Source: Onchidella celtica
Lineage: Eukaryota; Mollusca; Gastropoda; Systellommatophora; Onchidiidae
Assembly (NCBI GenBank): GCA_963931925.1
Contig: OZ007567.1
Coordinates: 88,545,498-88,609,497, forward strand
Reading direction: 5' to 3'
Length of the DNA: 64,000 nucleotides
The translations under genes and the position numbers were made by a program. Under the pieces are notes generated by a model. That model did no database searches. It was not told the DNA's origin and was given only the letters and a program-made list of their open reading frames with translations. Shown here piece after piece: positions 24,055 to 37,639 of this stretch. Numbering within the stretch: the first letter of the stretch is position 1; each line of letters starts with the position of its first letter.

Positions 24055-25705
24055 TTTAGAATAAAAGCCTGTGTCCTCTCTGAGGGTTTGAGCAAAGCGA
24101 CCACTGGTAACTCATAGCCAGGCGCGTCAGTGCAAAACGGACGCGGATACTATAACAATGATGAAAGGCGTTGCCATGACACACGGAGGAAAATTAAGGC
24201 TCTAAACCTGCCATGAGCTGTCTTTAGTTAGGGACATGAGAGAGCATTAAAATTGCGAAATGTTTGAATGATGGCTCATGTTCTAGCGTCTCCATCCCTC
24301 TTCATCGCAGGATGACATGTGCACTACTCACAATAATCAAGTTCTGCAATTTGTTGCTTCTCTTTAAAGTCCTGGCGAGCCCAGGATTTCTCGAGTTTGA
24401 GAGGCCATCAATCCAGCAATTTCTTTCTATTTTCTTCCCGCTCATTGCCGTGTCTCTGGCTTTCCCTGTAACGGCATTATTTAGTCCTCGTTGCCAAACT
24501 CCCAAGCCAACGAGACTTCCTAATTCCCACCTCAATTTGTAACGCAGCCTGTTAGGCGCAGTTCACAACTCACACCACATATACCACAACTCAAATAATA
24601 TTTGAATATTTGTTAATAATAATATATATTTAATAATTTAATAATGAATAATAAATTTTGTTGTTGCTGGTGGGGGGGGGGGGGGGGTTGATATGGATAT
24701 TTTTTTTAATCTAAAACGTTACCATCCATTTGTTTTACAACTAATTTATTTGCGATCCGCTGAGAAAGTTCAGGCGATTTACTTTATCGCTCCGCTGTTC
24801 CAGAGCTTCCAAAAGGTTGCATTTTAAAATTTGATGATCAATCTTTAGATGTATTTTTAAAATGATGGCCAACTTCTTGGAAGAAATCGCACAAAAAAAA
24901 TGCCAAAAAAAAAAAACCGCGAAAAGAAAGGCGTAATTTGTCGCAACGCACTGTTCTGCAGAACATGTAGCTTTTAGTGTGAGCGTTCAAGTTTTCAGGT
25001 TTTTCGAAGGCAAATAAAATATACTTCGTCAGCCTTCTGCCGGTAGGTAAGATCGTTTGCAGCATCAAAGACACTAGCTACCCAGAATGAACACTAAGTT
25101 GTTTGATTTGCCCGGCTGGGCCTTGTCCACGGCTAATCTGACACTATCTGGCGGCTTCAACGTTAAGTAGTGTTGCACTTTAACGGCGATTAACCTGGAA
25201 GCTCTGATAAGCTCTTATAAGTGAGACAGTTATCTCGCTAAAGCAGTTTCACTTACAGTTTAACCTTATTTCAGATTCCTATCATGTGAATGAAGTGAAC
25301 TGGCGCCAAGTTAGCTGGAGCAGGGTAGGACAAGGAAGCGGTTAGAGAGAATGAGAGAAAGGATAGATGTCCTGTATTACCATGCTCTCCCCTGCATTTT
25401 GCTACAAATTATCTCCACCTCCTTTTCAGATTATCCTCTAAAGTAATGCCATCTCACCAATCTCCCATCCGTTTGTAGTAAGTATTACCAAACATAGAAT
25501 GCCTTTGGTGTCTTTGAGCTTTCCGGCATCTTACTCGGGGCTTAAAGATTACACAGTTAGGCTTTTCCCAGACACTAAGCTCTTCCATACAGGTGCGGAC
25601 AAGTCAAGGACAAATCACTTGTTTGTCTTGTTGGTTATAGGGTGATGATGTCAGGGCGTCTGGTTTGTTGAGCATGTCATCGACCACGACTTTTGTCGTT
25701 ATTGA
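24055..25705. other. No recognisable gene; 16-base G run with SINE-tail-like flank
   Basis: A G run at 24672-24687 is followed by TTGATATGGATATT, resembling the G run plus GATATGGATAAATT tail of the SINE at 62750. It may be a SINE 3' fragment (low confidence). The 92-codon frame at 24264-24542 has no recognised motifs. Confidence 0.4.
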
Positions 25706-25779
25706 TTGTTGTTGTTGTTGCTGGTGCTGTTGATGATGACGGTGATGTTGTTGTTGTTGTTGTTATTGTTGTTGTTGCT
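25706..25779. repeat. (GTT)n imperfect microsatellite
   Basis: GTT units interrupted by GCTGGTGCT and GATGATGACG. Confidence 0.92.
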
Positions 25780-28248
25780 ATAGTACTTAGACTGCCAATA
25801 ATGTTGCAGAATGTGGGCCATTTGCGTCACGGGGTTTGGAAGCTCGAGTGATTTAATCATTCGGTCATTGTATTTGATCCCAGGGCACGACATCCGACTG
25901 CAACTTTCACTGGCCGAAACATCAGCCTGAAAAGTCTGAGAAACCTCATGTGTGGTACGACTGGAACAAGAGTTAAGCCTACCATCCTCAACCTGATACA
26001 GAAATTGCTAATACCTATTTTCTGATTTGGAACATGTGTCTGTTATCACCGCGCTCACCGCCCTTTCTTTTAGGACGGTCACAATTTCAATCGGAGAGCT
26101 ATGAATGTTCCAGCAACAGCAGTGAGTTAGAAGAAAAAAAAAGAAGCAAAATTGGCAAAAATATTTGTCACAACAGATTAACAGCAGAGTTGCAACCTGG
26201 GTGGTATAGATGTTAGTCTTGTAGACTAGAGTGAAGAGCTTTGAATTGTTGCTCCGAGCTATCGTTTCGTTTTTGCTCTTGTGGTTATGAGAAAGTGCGA
26301 ATATGTGTCTGAAAGTGCTAGAGACTTGGTAGATGCCTGCGAGTATACATGATTTTGTTTGTTTATTCGTAAGTGTGTTTATAATGCACGTTTTGTGTTT
26401 CTCTCGTTGTGCTGAACGATTCAAGCTAGATTATCGTTATCCGAATGACAATCCACAGATTACAAAATACTTGCATTAGCTTGGCGCGTTTTCAAATGTG
26501 TCAGCTTTTTCCTATTTTCAGACTGCACCGCCTACATTTTGACTCGTTCCTGAAGTTATTGCACTCCGAGGGACTGTCGAATCCGTCTGGTGCGTATAAT
26601 TATGCTGTGCATTTTCTGCTTTGAATAGATCATAAGTTCATGCGTCTCATTCCATCTCGTACGTCTGTGTTTGTTTTTATTTGAAGCTCGCATTTTCCCG
26701 TGTCATTTGCGGATTTTACGTTGTCAGGATTCAGTTGTAACAGAAAACATGAAAGTGCAAGGTTTTTTCAGGGGATGGGGAGGGGATGGCTGGCGTTGTT
26801 TGGTTCTAGAAGGTGAACTTTACGGCATTAGTTCCTATTGGCCCTATGGAAGGCGGAAGCTGACGGTCTACTTTCCTACATCCCCCGGCTCACACCACTG
26901 AAATAACCCGGGTAACCACATCATCTGGTCCAATGCGTAGGTTATCCCCCTGTGCTGGCACCGCTGGTCGTGAGCGAATGAGTGGCTTCGGACTGCACGC
27001 TTGAACTCACCAAATCTTTGGCAGGGTCGAAGGGTCTGGAGTTGTGTTTTGTCCTGTTTTTTTCTGTTTTGGGGAACAGGTTGTTTGTCTTGGTTGGTGC
27101 TGCTGAATGGTATCAAAGACTAGTAATGTATTGTAATGGTTTCGGAATGAAGTGGTGTTAAAAGTGGACTTTTTGCATTAACTTTTGGTAGAAGGAATTA
27201 CTCACGCGTAAAGAAAATTGGGCAATGAAAAAAACGATGACAAAGGCGTTCATTACAGGATAATTTCATCCCGGTAGTCATGAATCAAATAGTCGGCATT
27301 GTTCAGAAATCCACGCTGAAGTATGGTGGGGAGTGACAGGTGTGTTCTTGGAGACAATGATGAAGTGGGGGTTTCCTTTTGTCTTCCAGATTCAATTTAG
27401 TTTTAGGTGTTGGTTTTTTGTTCGCTTGTTTGTTTAGTTTTCCTTGCGAATGTTCTGATGCCGGTGTGGATGGTAGTGGATAATGACAAGGAAGATGATG
27501 GTACTGATGATGAAGATGATATAGATAGCAGTGGTCGCCGGTCTGAAAATGGACCACAAAATATGAGCACCCACCAAATATATATAAAGAAATTAGCATC
27601 ACGACATTTGTTGTTTTTTTCTAATCATATTCCCGAGAATATCACAAAAGACGAAAACTATCAAAGCTGCTGTCAAATTTAATCAAATTTCTAAAACAGA
27701 ATAAAGAAATACTATTAAACCTAAAAGTACAACACAATGTAATAATATGCACAACTGATGAAATGAAACAGGCTGGCGTCATATTGATTTTTTTTTTTTG
27801 CGACAGAATGCCGGTAGTAATCGTGGTGGAAGCTACCAGAATGGTAGCTATAGTAGATCTGAAGTAAACGGCTGGGAAACAATCGGCATCAGCATATTTT
27901 GGAATTTTGTCAATGTGTCTGTATCATACAGTTGAATCCATTGATGGAACAATGCAGTTAAAGCCAAGACTTTACAAGAATAAATTGATCACAAGCTCGA
28001 CAATAGCGAGTCTAAACACTTCCATCAAAATTGATCCCAGATTCTGAGATCGATCTCGATCACGCTTTGCTAAGTTGAATGGCATTCCCTAATCGTTCAC
28101 TGAAGCGACTTTATTACGCCAGATTGGTCGGAGAACGGTCTCTGTTTTCGTTCTCCTAAAAAAGGTCTCGACATCGACTGTTTTCCCAAATAAATAAAGT
28201 ACAAACTGGGTCCACAAGACTAAAACTGCTTTACTTTAGCCGGCTTAA
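25780..28248. other. No recognisable gene
   Basis: Roughly 2.5 kb with open frames up to 138 codons (26008-26424, minus), none with recognisable domains, conserved motifs or repeat structure. Introns of an unrecognised gene cannot be excluded. Confidence 0.5.
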
Positions 28249-28337
28249 CTCATATTTAGCCAAGACAAAAAGTGGCAAAAAAGAAAAAGTTGTACGTAGC
28301 AAAGCCTGGCCTTCATATTGAGCCTCATATTTAGCCA
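28249..28337. repeat. Foldback family C arm within a 14-bp direct repeat
   Basis: GACAAAAAGTGGCAAAAAAG and GTTGTACGTAGCAAAGCC (28264-28308) match the left arm of family C. The fragment is bracketed by CTCATATTTAGCCA at 28249-28262 and again at 28324-28337. This could be an insertion duplication or a local recombination product. Confidence 0.65.
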
Positions 28338-30605
28338 GTGGCGTCTTTGTTTTTTTATTCTTCACGTACGGTGGTCACTTTTTTGGGTCAGTGTGGTGTT
28401 CAAAGATCCACAGACACAAAAACAACAGACACATACATATTGATGTTTATCTGATTGTTTCCTTTATAAGACAATGTTGTTTTGATGTTGCTTCAACGCC
28501 GGGAACTGTCTGGGAGTGAGACAATTATCAATAATTACGTAAACGGCGTGGAGACCCGACGGCGCCGACTGAAATACTTGAAGCTAATTGTGTTTGCTTG
28601 TTTGTTTGTTTGTTTTTGAAGGGTTACGAGAAGCGTATCTATGTTATGCATATCTGTATGCTTGTGATATTCCAAGATACACGGACAGATAGTAGCTGCA
28701 TTGAAACGAGTGAAAAGGATGGGGAGTTGGGAACGAGGACTAACAAATGAGATCAGAGTGGAAATTGATGAAGTCATACGAAGTTATTTCTAATTTTATA
28801 TTGTATGAGGATATCGTCCATTTGTCATGTATGAGTCCAAAGTTGAAATTTGATACGGCCGCTCAATTTTGGTAGGGCTCAGAAAATTGTTAGATGAAAA
28901 ATTCAATTTCAGAGAGTTATCTTCAAGGGGGCTTCAAGATGGCATTTTTGAAATGTTCTGAATTTTTCCAAATAAAATGAGAACAATATGATAATGAACC
29001 ATTTCCTCAACTATTCTTTGCTTGAAACTGTGCCAACATTTTGCCTTGTGGTTGACAAAGAAATGGGCGGGAGAGGGGGGGGGGGAGAGGAGGAGATTGC
29101 ACCGTGTTGGGTTTTGTATCTTTTGTGTTTAATCATTTAATCATGTAAAGCACAAACATTTTTTGAAGATAAGTTTGAAACTTCATTTCTGCGCTATCCT
29201 GCTATACTATGGAACTTTACGGTGGTTAGAAAGACGGAAATGCTGAATGGGTTCTGATCTCGCCGATTATGAGTTCGAACCCGTCGATTATAGCGAGAAG
29301 AAAGCTCGATCCTACCGGTCCTAAATAAGACGAGCCTTGTGACATTAATTCAGAATGCGCTGTTTGTTTCTTGTTACGTAGCTGATACAGGGCTAAGCAA
29401 CAGCGAAATGGGGAAGGAATTTTCATGTTAATTTAAGCTCTAATCACCAACAGGGGGAGGGCAGGTCCAAAACATGCGGAATATGCGTGGTTCGTGTTCA
29501 AGCAAACCGTAATCAACTTGCCTCAGTGCTCTATGTGGGATGAGATCGAAACTGTGTTCAGTTTAGCATACGCGGAAGCCAAAGGCATATCTGTTAAGAC
29601 AGGTAGGAGCAGGGCCGTCGCAATTTCCTCCCCTTTGCCATGCCATCTGTATAGAGTATAGTGGATAAAGATCTCACGATCAATACTTGGGTTTTATCTA
29701 GCACATTAGACATTCTCATTTTAGTCTTTCTCTCTCTCCCTGTCTCAGTTAGTCTCTCTCGTGCTCTCTCGGTTGTTCGTTTTTCTTTTAAATAACACTC
29801 GCCTTTGCATCGGCCACTGTTACGTTTCTCTTCTAAAGGGAAGATGGTCAGGGTAAAACTGTAAACACCTGCCCGGGGAGTTCATCAACTACGCATTAAG
29901 CTGCTCATTGCCCACGGGAAGTTGCGTGACCAGAGACGTCAGACTTATGAAGATATCAACTTAATAGCTACCACACGTGACCAGGTGAAATCTACCTCAG
30001 AATTGGCAAACACCACAAACATCTTACTGTGGTCCAATTTGGTGACATAATATAAATAAAATACATACACTGTTTGCTTTTCCCTTGTCTTTCACTTCAC
30101 ATTCTAGCTTTTTGTTCCCGTGGATCGAGTCAGAGGTGTTATGAAAAACACGAAGGCACCATGTGAAAGAATCATCCATGTCTTTCAGCACTGAAGCTTG
30201 ACTGGACAGCGAGTCACATTAACAGTCATACTGTCGTCAGTTCAATGGACGTGGATATGGCAAACTTTGACAAAATTCACCAGAAAGCAGAGAAAGACAT
30301 GATAATAACCCAGGTGCATGTAGTGGCACAGATCACACAAGTCAGTCAGTTGGTAGAGTTGATACGATGACTAGACAGAAAAGGCAACTGCTACAAAGTT
30401 ATTAGACAGATTGAGCAAATGTCACATAGTATGCATCACTGGAAAATGAAAAAAGACCTGTTCCTTCTCAAATTGAAAAAATTCCTAGTATTGATCTTGC
30501 AAAAAGTTGCATTCCGTGTAAATACGTTCAGATTTAGAGAAAAAGAGAGGCGGTACATGGGATAAATGCCAAACAGAAAACAGTTTCTGATATTAAGACA
30601 ATTAT
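28338..30605. other. No recognisable gene
   Basis: AT-rich. A G-rich patch lies at 29068-29096. A GTTCGAACC palindrome at 29272-29280 resembles a B box, but no convincing tRNA or SINE context surrounds it. Confidence 0.5.
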
Positions 30606-30660
30606 GAGAGAGAGAGAGAGAGAGAGAAAGACACACACACACAGAGAGCGAGAGAGACAG
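30606..30660. repeat. (GA)n and (CA)n short array
   Basis: About ten GA units, a few CA units, then degenerate GA. Confidence 0.9.
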
Positions 30661-32394
30661 GGGGAGAGGCGTGGATAAATAAATGCCTCATGCTCGCCGT
30701 TTCTTTTTAAAATATGGCCTATCATCTTGCAGATAGCGTTACCTTTAAAGTGCTTGTGGAGAAAACTTGTTTTCAAAAGGACCCTTAACTTTTCAAAACA
30801 TTCTAACGGGCGGAATTTCTGTCTCAGTCTGTTCCATCGTGTAGAGCTGTGTAAAGTTTGCTGAAACTCTGCTGAACCTTGGCACCCTGCTGGCTACATC
30901 GGTGTAAGCTTATCTAAATATATTTGGCCTGCAAAACAGAAAGCTATGTTGCCAGAAAAACGAGTGTTTCTAACAAACCTTGTTGAAAAGTGTTTCTGCT
31001 AAATCTTTGAAGTTCATTTTATTGTCAGCTATTTCATACAGGACAGATATCATGCTGCACTTCGCTGACCTTGGATATATTACAACTTTTTATCATTATT
31101 ATTGTATTGTTCTGGAAGCCGTGAATATATTTCTTTATTGCAGACAGGGCTTTTGCATGCTGTTGTTACTGTTGCTGTTGTTATGATTATTATTATTATT
31201 GTTATAGCGTTGGGTTTCATTTTAAGTCTTGACTGAAGTATAACTACTCTTACATTTGTGTTAACTAAAGCAATGAAGAGGGAAAGATTTCAGAAGAAGA
31301 AAAAAAAAAAAAGAAGGAAAATTTGAATGTAGACAAGGCAATACATGTGGAAATTCACACACAGGAGAGAATAAGAGGATGGTGACATAGAGGGACAGGA
31401 AGAGAGAGAGAGAGGGAGACATGGGAGAAGGGAAAATAAAAATGAGATTCAGTCGCAGGAACGAAGGCGTGAGGGGTGGGGTTGAGACAGTCTTTGCCGT
31501 AAATAACAAGCCTATCAAGAAAACAGTACTTGTCTTTTATGATAACTTTATTCACTTGTATTTCCCGCCGTCTGACCTAACTTAAAAGGTTTCTTCTGTC
31601 AACTCTGAAACCATTTTTGTCCTTGTTCTGAAGTGAAACTTTGTAGTTTTTCCCCTGGGTTATAACTCAAAATGTAGTGGTTCCTGCCGGTATTCGATTT
31701 CACTAATTCCCACTATTTGTCAGACATTCGTCTCAGCGAACAATACAATGATCTGTTGGTAATCATACGCTCAGTGGGGCATCCCGAGATCTCCAGCGTT
31801 GCCACAATCTACGAGCGTCTGTGACTTTTGTCTATCGACGGGGACCACAGTTTTTTGGTAATATTATATAATGGTCTGCCGTAAGAATATTTTATTGTTC
31901 TTAGGTTCCGTTTTGCTGTGCGTAATGTCAGATATTTACTGTGGATGAATAAGAGACAGTTTGTTTCATTTTGTGTATATATTGTTAATTATTCTCATTC
32001 TCCTTGTGGCAGCTTTTTCCGTTTTGCGGTACTAGTCTTTGCCTTTTAAAATAATGACCTAGGTTATTTCAAGTGCATTCTATAGAGAAACAGTAAGGTG
32101 TCATGCGTGTTTTATTCCGAGCAATGAAAGTCAAGCATCCTTTGCGGTGTTTTCTGTTATTTTATCTTGTCTTAATACAACCTCTGTTCTGGCCTCCATA
32201 AGTTTCCTTGCTAGTCGTGATCTTTCATGGCGGTGCCTGTCAGCAACTGTCTTAGATACCACAATCTGATTTTGCCGGGTTCAACATCGCTTGAATAGCG
32301 TCGTAAGTTTGTAGTGTCTGTATTTTTTTTTAATGCTTTTTTTTTTTTAGTCTTTGTCGTGTTGATATCGCCAACCTATTTGTAGATTGCAGCA
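30661..32394. other. No recognisable gene
   Basis: Contains a purine-rich stretch with an A run (about 31297-31320), short GA repeats near 31399 and small ATT repeats near 31185-31200. No assignable coding sequence. Confidence 0.5.
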
Positions 32395-32680
32395 GCTGTT
32401 CTTGACCTGGTTGTCATTGCTACTGTTGGTGCTGATCTTATTGCACTTTGGTCTTTGTTGTTGTTCCTAGTGTTGCTATTGTGCCGCTGGTATTGTTGTT
32501 TTTGTGGTGGTGGTGGTCGCTGTTGTTTTTTGTTTTTGCTGCTGCTCTTGTTGCTACCAACTGATGTGTTGTTGTAGATAGTACTGTTCTGTTTCTACTG
32601 TTGTTTTCTTGTTGTTGCAGCGCAAGCTGTTCTTGCTGTTGCCTATGCTTGTTGTTGTTGTTGTCGTTCTGATTATGGTG
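32395..32680. repeat. Cryptic GTT/GCT-rich simple tract
   Basis: Loosely repetitive T/G-rich sequence. The minus-strand frame at 32438-32689 is a Gln/Asn/Thr-rich translation of it. Confidence 0.75.
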
Positions 32681-33619
32681 ACCTTGCATGCTAAAAACGT
32701 TAAATCTATTCTATGGGTCTCTTCGATCTGGATGAGTTTGTGCCTTTGTGTGTGTTTTTTGGGGGGAGAGGATGGGGTGGAAGGTAATGTTTGAAAATAA
32801 CAAATCTTGCATTTAATCCATAATGTACATCTCGTCATCTAACATAACTATTGTCTCCTAGCATGTCCAGTGACACCATAATGGACGCTCATACTGAAAA
32901 ACGAAATAAATTCACTATGAAACTTTGACGCATTGGGTATCTCTATGTCTCGGAAACGAAATGGTTCAGCGCTTATCAACACTCCGTATTTTTTCAAACT
33001 AGAACAGATCCTAAAGATGTGATTCAGAGTTTTTGTCGGCCGAAGTCAGTCCATCCGCGTTTCGGCGAGAGGTGGGCTTTTAGTAAAAAGAATAAATGGA
33101 GAGAGAGAGAGAGAGAGAGAAACAAATCCTTGTAACCTTCATCCCTTCCCAGATGACCTTTATAAGTTGTGGAAAGTCGACATGTCACTGCATTCTACTG
33201 ACTTTAGTCTGCCTCTTCCGGGGCAGCAATCTTCCATTCAATCTGTATTTATTTTCGAACTGAGTCTGCAAACGGACTTTGGTGTATCTTTGGAATTGCA
33301 GGCTTGGGACTGACCCTGTTCGGGGCCGCCACTGAGAATTTTCTTTTAGTCAGACAAGCGCCATGAGATGGTGCGAGAATAGTTTTATCAAATGGAAACA
33401 AGTGGAGTTAAAATTTGCCATTGTTTGTTAATTAACAGACTAATGAGCTTGAATTGTATTTTGGGGCTGATATTATGATAAAGTCTTCTAATAGATGGGC
33501 GTCAGGTGTTTGGACAGGGAGGCAATTTCATGGCGTTCCATAGTGTTTGTCGTAGAGCCGCATCTGCAAACAGATGCGTGTTTGTGTTTGTATTAATGTA
33601 TGCATGTGTATACCACAAT
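32681..33619. other. No recognisable gene; short GA repeat
   Basis: GA repeats at 33099-33120. Otherwise AT-rich with no identified content. Confidence 0.5.
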
Positions 33620-34085
33620 GTGTACCACAATTGGCTCGGCCATGTCGTGAGCATGGATGACGGACGGACCCCTAAAGACCTCATCTACGGAGAACTTGTG
33701 CAGGGAAAACGTACCACAGGCAGACCACAGCTGCGACTCAAAGACATATAACAAGAGGGACCTAAAAGCTTTGAACATCGACCAGAACTGGGAAGCAACA
33801 GCCCTCGAACAGTCAATCTGGAGACAAATTGTGCAGAACGGCCTCTCCAACTTCGAAGACACTTCCTCAGCAACACGAGGCAAAGAGGACGGGAAGAAAA
33901 GCTGCAGCCCAGGCAGTCAGATCAGCCTCAGGCTTCATCTGTGCCCTCTGCTACAGCGACTTCCATTCCCGCATCGGACTGGCCAGCCACACCGGATGCT
34001 GTACCAGAAAAAAACACCCAGAGCGCAATTCCATAGTCTTCCGAGACTGAAGGATGCATACTGCAGTATACAATGATGAGAGTGG
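33620..34085 (+). pseudogene. Frameshifted LINE 3' end with C-terminal zinc finger
   Basis: Three frames in turn encode one LINE-like C-terminus. First WLGHVVSMDDGRTPKDLIYG and GKRTTGRPQLRLKDI (to 33751), then KRDLKALNIDQNWEATALEQ and IWRQIVQNGLSNFEDT, then ICALCYSDFHSRIGLASHTG followed by CC (to 34050). The last is a C2HC-type finger found at the ends of such reverse transcriptase proteins. At least two frameshifts separate the blocks, and the RT core is missing. It is a decayed 5'-truncated insertion. The clade is uncertain (a non-LTR endonuclease-reverse transcriptase protein of RTE or jockey/CR1 type). Confidence 0.82.
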
Positions 34086-36071
34086 TGAACTGCAGTAGAA
34101 AGACTTGATTAAGAGTGATGTTCATGTGGTCAATGTATTATACCACCAACGTCACTACGACAACCGGACGTAAATTAATTAGATTTCCATAGGATTGGTA
34201 GGCCTACCATAGGGGTGGGTTCCCTACATCAAACCAGCGGATCTACCTAGGAACGGCGTCATTCCTATATGCAAACTTGACGTCAGTTCTACGCGTTGGG
34301 CTTCCGTAGGGCCGCTGGCTGATAGATTTTCCTGTTTTAATCATTCTCTTTCACCTACAAAGAACAATTCTTGAAAACAAAATTTATGTGTACGAGTCAT
34401 ACTAGCCATCCATCTTACTTTGGATCCTACTTTATATGAAATTAAGAGGGTGGTCAAAAATACTGAGAAAGTGCCCCAACTCCAGTATCTCAGGTGAGAG
34501 TCCATATTTTCCCCCGTAAAATCATTGTTATTGTTGTTGTTTTATATTTAAGAAATTCAGTTGACCACAGTATGCCTTGGGAGAAAGAGTTGGGAGTCTT
34601 CTGATACACCTACATACAAGCAAAAGACAACAAGACTAGAGACTGACATATAATATATATATAAACCATTTGTTTTAGACAATCGATAGGTTTTAGCCCA
34701 GGGTGACTTCAGTTGTTTCGGTCGCAATCCATTGTGTTAACATCTCTGTAACCGCAGCAGCACAGACAGAGATCTTTTCATGAGAATAGGGTCTTTGCAT
34801 CTTTCGCAGTTTATTGATTTCAAGTCCGTGTGTTGCAGAGAATTTCACATCTCCGAATTATAATACATGTATTAATCTCATGACATCCTCCATATAACAA
34901 GCCCAAAGTTATCCGCACAGGACAAAAGCTAAATGAGTTTGTTAGAATCTACAATATATATTATACAGGTATTGTACAAATTGCCATTTCTCTTAAGCCT
35001 CCAAGTCATAAGGCTTAAAATATCGACAACATAAAGAAATATATCATTACTGAATGTTTCTATGCATCTAACTCGGATTTTGAAAAAACATCATCTAGCC
35101 TATAAATAGGTGGTAGATCATCACAGCCATACCGTATTTTGAACACTACGAGACATTTAAAGTGTGGAATTCTCAATTACTAAATCCAGTTCTTAGAAAC
35201 ATCTGCGAGCCAACCTGTAGAGCTAATCACTTTTCTTGTGCCTCCTGTAAAGTTTTCGGAATCAGAGTTTGTAACAGAATGGGTTTGCAGTGTATCTTTG
35301 TTTTTAACATTAGCGTTTCTTTGCTTGGCTAATATAATGCAAATTCCATACACTTTCAATGCATTCACAAATCATGCAGTTCTGTACAAATTATTCAATT
35401 TCCATTTCTCTAATCTGTTTTAAATGTTAGATTTTTTGTTGTTGTTGTTGTTAAATGATCGTTGTGTCTGCAGTATTGTGCCAAATCTGAGCCCCCCCCC
35501 CCCCCCATGGTCTCAGCTGTGTGAAATGACTTGCGTTTCATTTTTGGTGCGTGTGTGTGGGGTTTTTTGGGGTTGTTTTTTTTTATTGTGTTTAACGATT
35601 TTGTTTTCTGCACTGCAAAAAAGAAAATAATAATAATAAAACAAAAATATAGATAATTTAAATAATATTTATTTAACAGAGTCAGCTTACCATGTTTTTT
35701 TCTGTAAGAGCAATGCTGGACGTTTATCTTGCTTTCCCGCTTAAGACCCAAAGTAGGCTTCTTTCAGTATCAGAATGCGTTACTTCCAATGCCAGAGCTG
35801 GGTACTCATATCTAAAAGCTGAGTCAGTACCACAATTCTATCTTCTAGTTACATAGTTCTCGGACGCAGATAACTCACTTCAAAAGTTTCGTTGCTTGTT
35901 GTCGCTGTTGTACCCTTATACTTAGGTCCAACGTATTCTAGTCCAAGTTAAAGACAGACACCGCAGATTTTGAGACAACAGCAAACTTTCCAACTGTGTG
36001 CACAGAAGAGTGTAATAACGGATTCCTTTTGCCCTTTCTTCCTCACAGGCTGGAAAAGCAGAACTTATCAT
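34086..36071. other. No recognisable gene
   Basis: Contains a perfect palindrome GGTAGGCCTACC at 34197-34208, a GTT run near 35437, and a 14-base C run near 35493-35506. No gene recognised. Confidence 0.5.
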
Positions 36072-36186
36072 ATTGGATGTTGTTAGAGAGACATAATGTT
36101 TTACATAGAAAGCCAAAGCTGAACAGTGAACACAACTCAGTATTTCTTGTCTTCGGCTTAGACCACGTCCCCACACAACATCCTTT
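36072..36186 (-). repeat. Foldback family D, copy 1
   Basis: The ends TTGGATGTTGTTAGAGAGAC and, inverted, GGATGTTGTGTGGGGACGTG pair imperfectly. The interior GTTGTGTTCACTGTTCAGC (minus strand) is shared with 43284 and 53081. About 115 bp. Confidence 0.72.
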
Positions 36187-36360
36187 CAATTTTTGCGCTT
36201 TTCTGATAACATTGACGTGCGAATATAAATTTCTAATAACAGTGTGTGCTGGATTCACATACCCTTTTAAATACTAAAATCCTTAACGTTTTGAACTGTA
36301 GTAGTAAATATGTTTATTTCTGAACTAACTGAGGACATCTAAACTATGAACTGTACATGC

Positions 36361-36405
36361 CTGTTGTTGTTGTTGTTGTTTTGCTGTTGTTGTTGTTGTT
36401 GTTGT
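36361..36405. repeat. (GTT)n microsatellite
   Basis: About 14 GTT units with one TTGCT interruption. Confidence 0.94.
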
Positions 36406-37639
36406 GTTATCCAGTGATTTCAACAGAGTTGTGATTGCCTGACAGAGCAAAACGACACAGATCTACAACTTCATCCTTACAATCTCTCTATCTGCACTTG
36501 TTACTTTTCCAGTTTTCATCTCTCTGGATGTTTTCGGAGATTTTTCCATCACACATCGTGATCTAATCGGGAGGGTTAAATACGTCCGGGGCCTGTGTCA
36601 GATGATGTGATAACTTGTGACACAAGTGTCTGATAGAGGAGGAATTTGGTTGAGGGCGGGGAAGAAAAAACAAGCGCTGACTTTTGTGTGTGTGTTCTGT
36701 AATTCATCTTTTGGCCTATGAATTTTTCATCACTGTTCAATACAGCTCAAATGCCTTTGTGGGAGTAAGTGTGAGAAGGGTTGGAGAAGAAGATGGCCTG
36801 AAATATCTTTGTGGCACACTTAGAACTGCTAGATCTCCCTCAGGAAACAACATTGCCGTTTTTTTACGCGCAGTAGACCAATCAGAAGGTTCGAACTTCA
36901 CCAAAGTCTATGATTATCGGAGATATTTTAGCACTACAGCCTTGAACTACAGCGACTGTTGTGATTATGAACGTATGAATGTCGTGAAATGTCAAGTTTG
37001 CTGGTATTACAAGTACATGTAGATGCACAAAACACGGCTGTGTTTGTACGGGGGAAGGTTGGCAGTAGCTAAACTTGCACATATAATTATAAAAATGATT
37101 ATAAAGCCCAGAAGACTGGGTGGCCTGATGTCTCTTTATTTAGCATTGTTAACAAACAGGTTTGCTAGGTTTTGCTGAGATCACCCAGGAAATGTATACT
37201 TAAGCCTGAAATAATTGTCAGCAATACATTCAGTGCAGATATACACACTATTATAACCATGCATAGTTGTACAGTGAAATTCTACCGCCTCGTTACACAT
37301 AACAGTCATTCATGACAATCTTCCTAGCTCAGGTTTGCAACCATTTCAGATCTCTATAGCTTTCTCTAGTATCTCTGACTTCCCATCTATCTAATGTTGT
37401 TTCCCCATGGAGGCTTCCCCCACCCCCAACCTTTAGTGTTTTCCTGGTTTCTAATTGTTTACCACCCCCTCACTCTCACGGCTTACTTCCACTACAATTT
37501 CTCCCTCTACTCTCTCTCTCTCCCTCCCTCCCTCCCGCCCCTCATTGATGCTCATATCACCTACCCAACCTCTGTTTCCTACCATGTAATCTTTACTGTT
37601 TTTACCTCGGCGAGTTGACGCGAATACGTGAAGCTTATT
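36406..37639. other. No recognised gene
   Basis: The 112-codon frame at 36684-37022 is not low-complexity, but it matches no family I know and has no splice or promoter context. CT-rich sequence near 37500-37535. Confidence 0.45.

Noticed and set aside
24669-24720. SINE 3' fragment beside a G run
   Set aside because: The resemblance to the 62820 region is short and low-complexity, so I noted it but did not call an element.
29226-29300. Possible tRNA gene or SINE head at GTTCGAACC
   Set aside because: The motif is palindromic, and no A box or cloverleaf is evident at the right spacing on either strand.
36684-37022. 112-codon frame starting MCVCSVIHLL
   Set aside because: Not low-complexity, but it has no recognisable domain, no splice context and no homologue that I can name. 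I left it unassigned.
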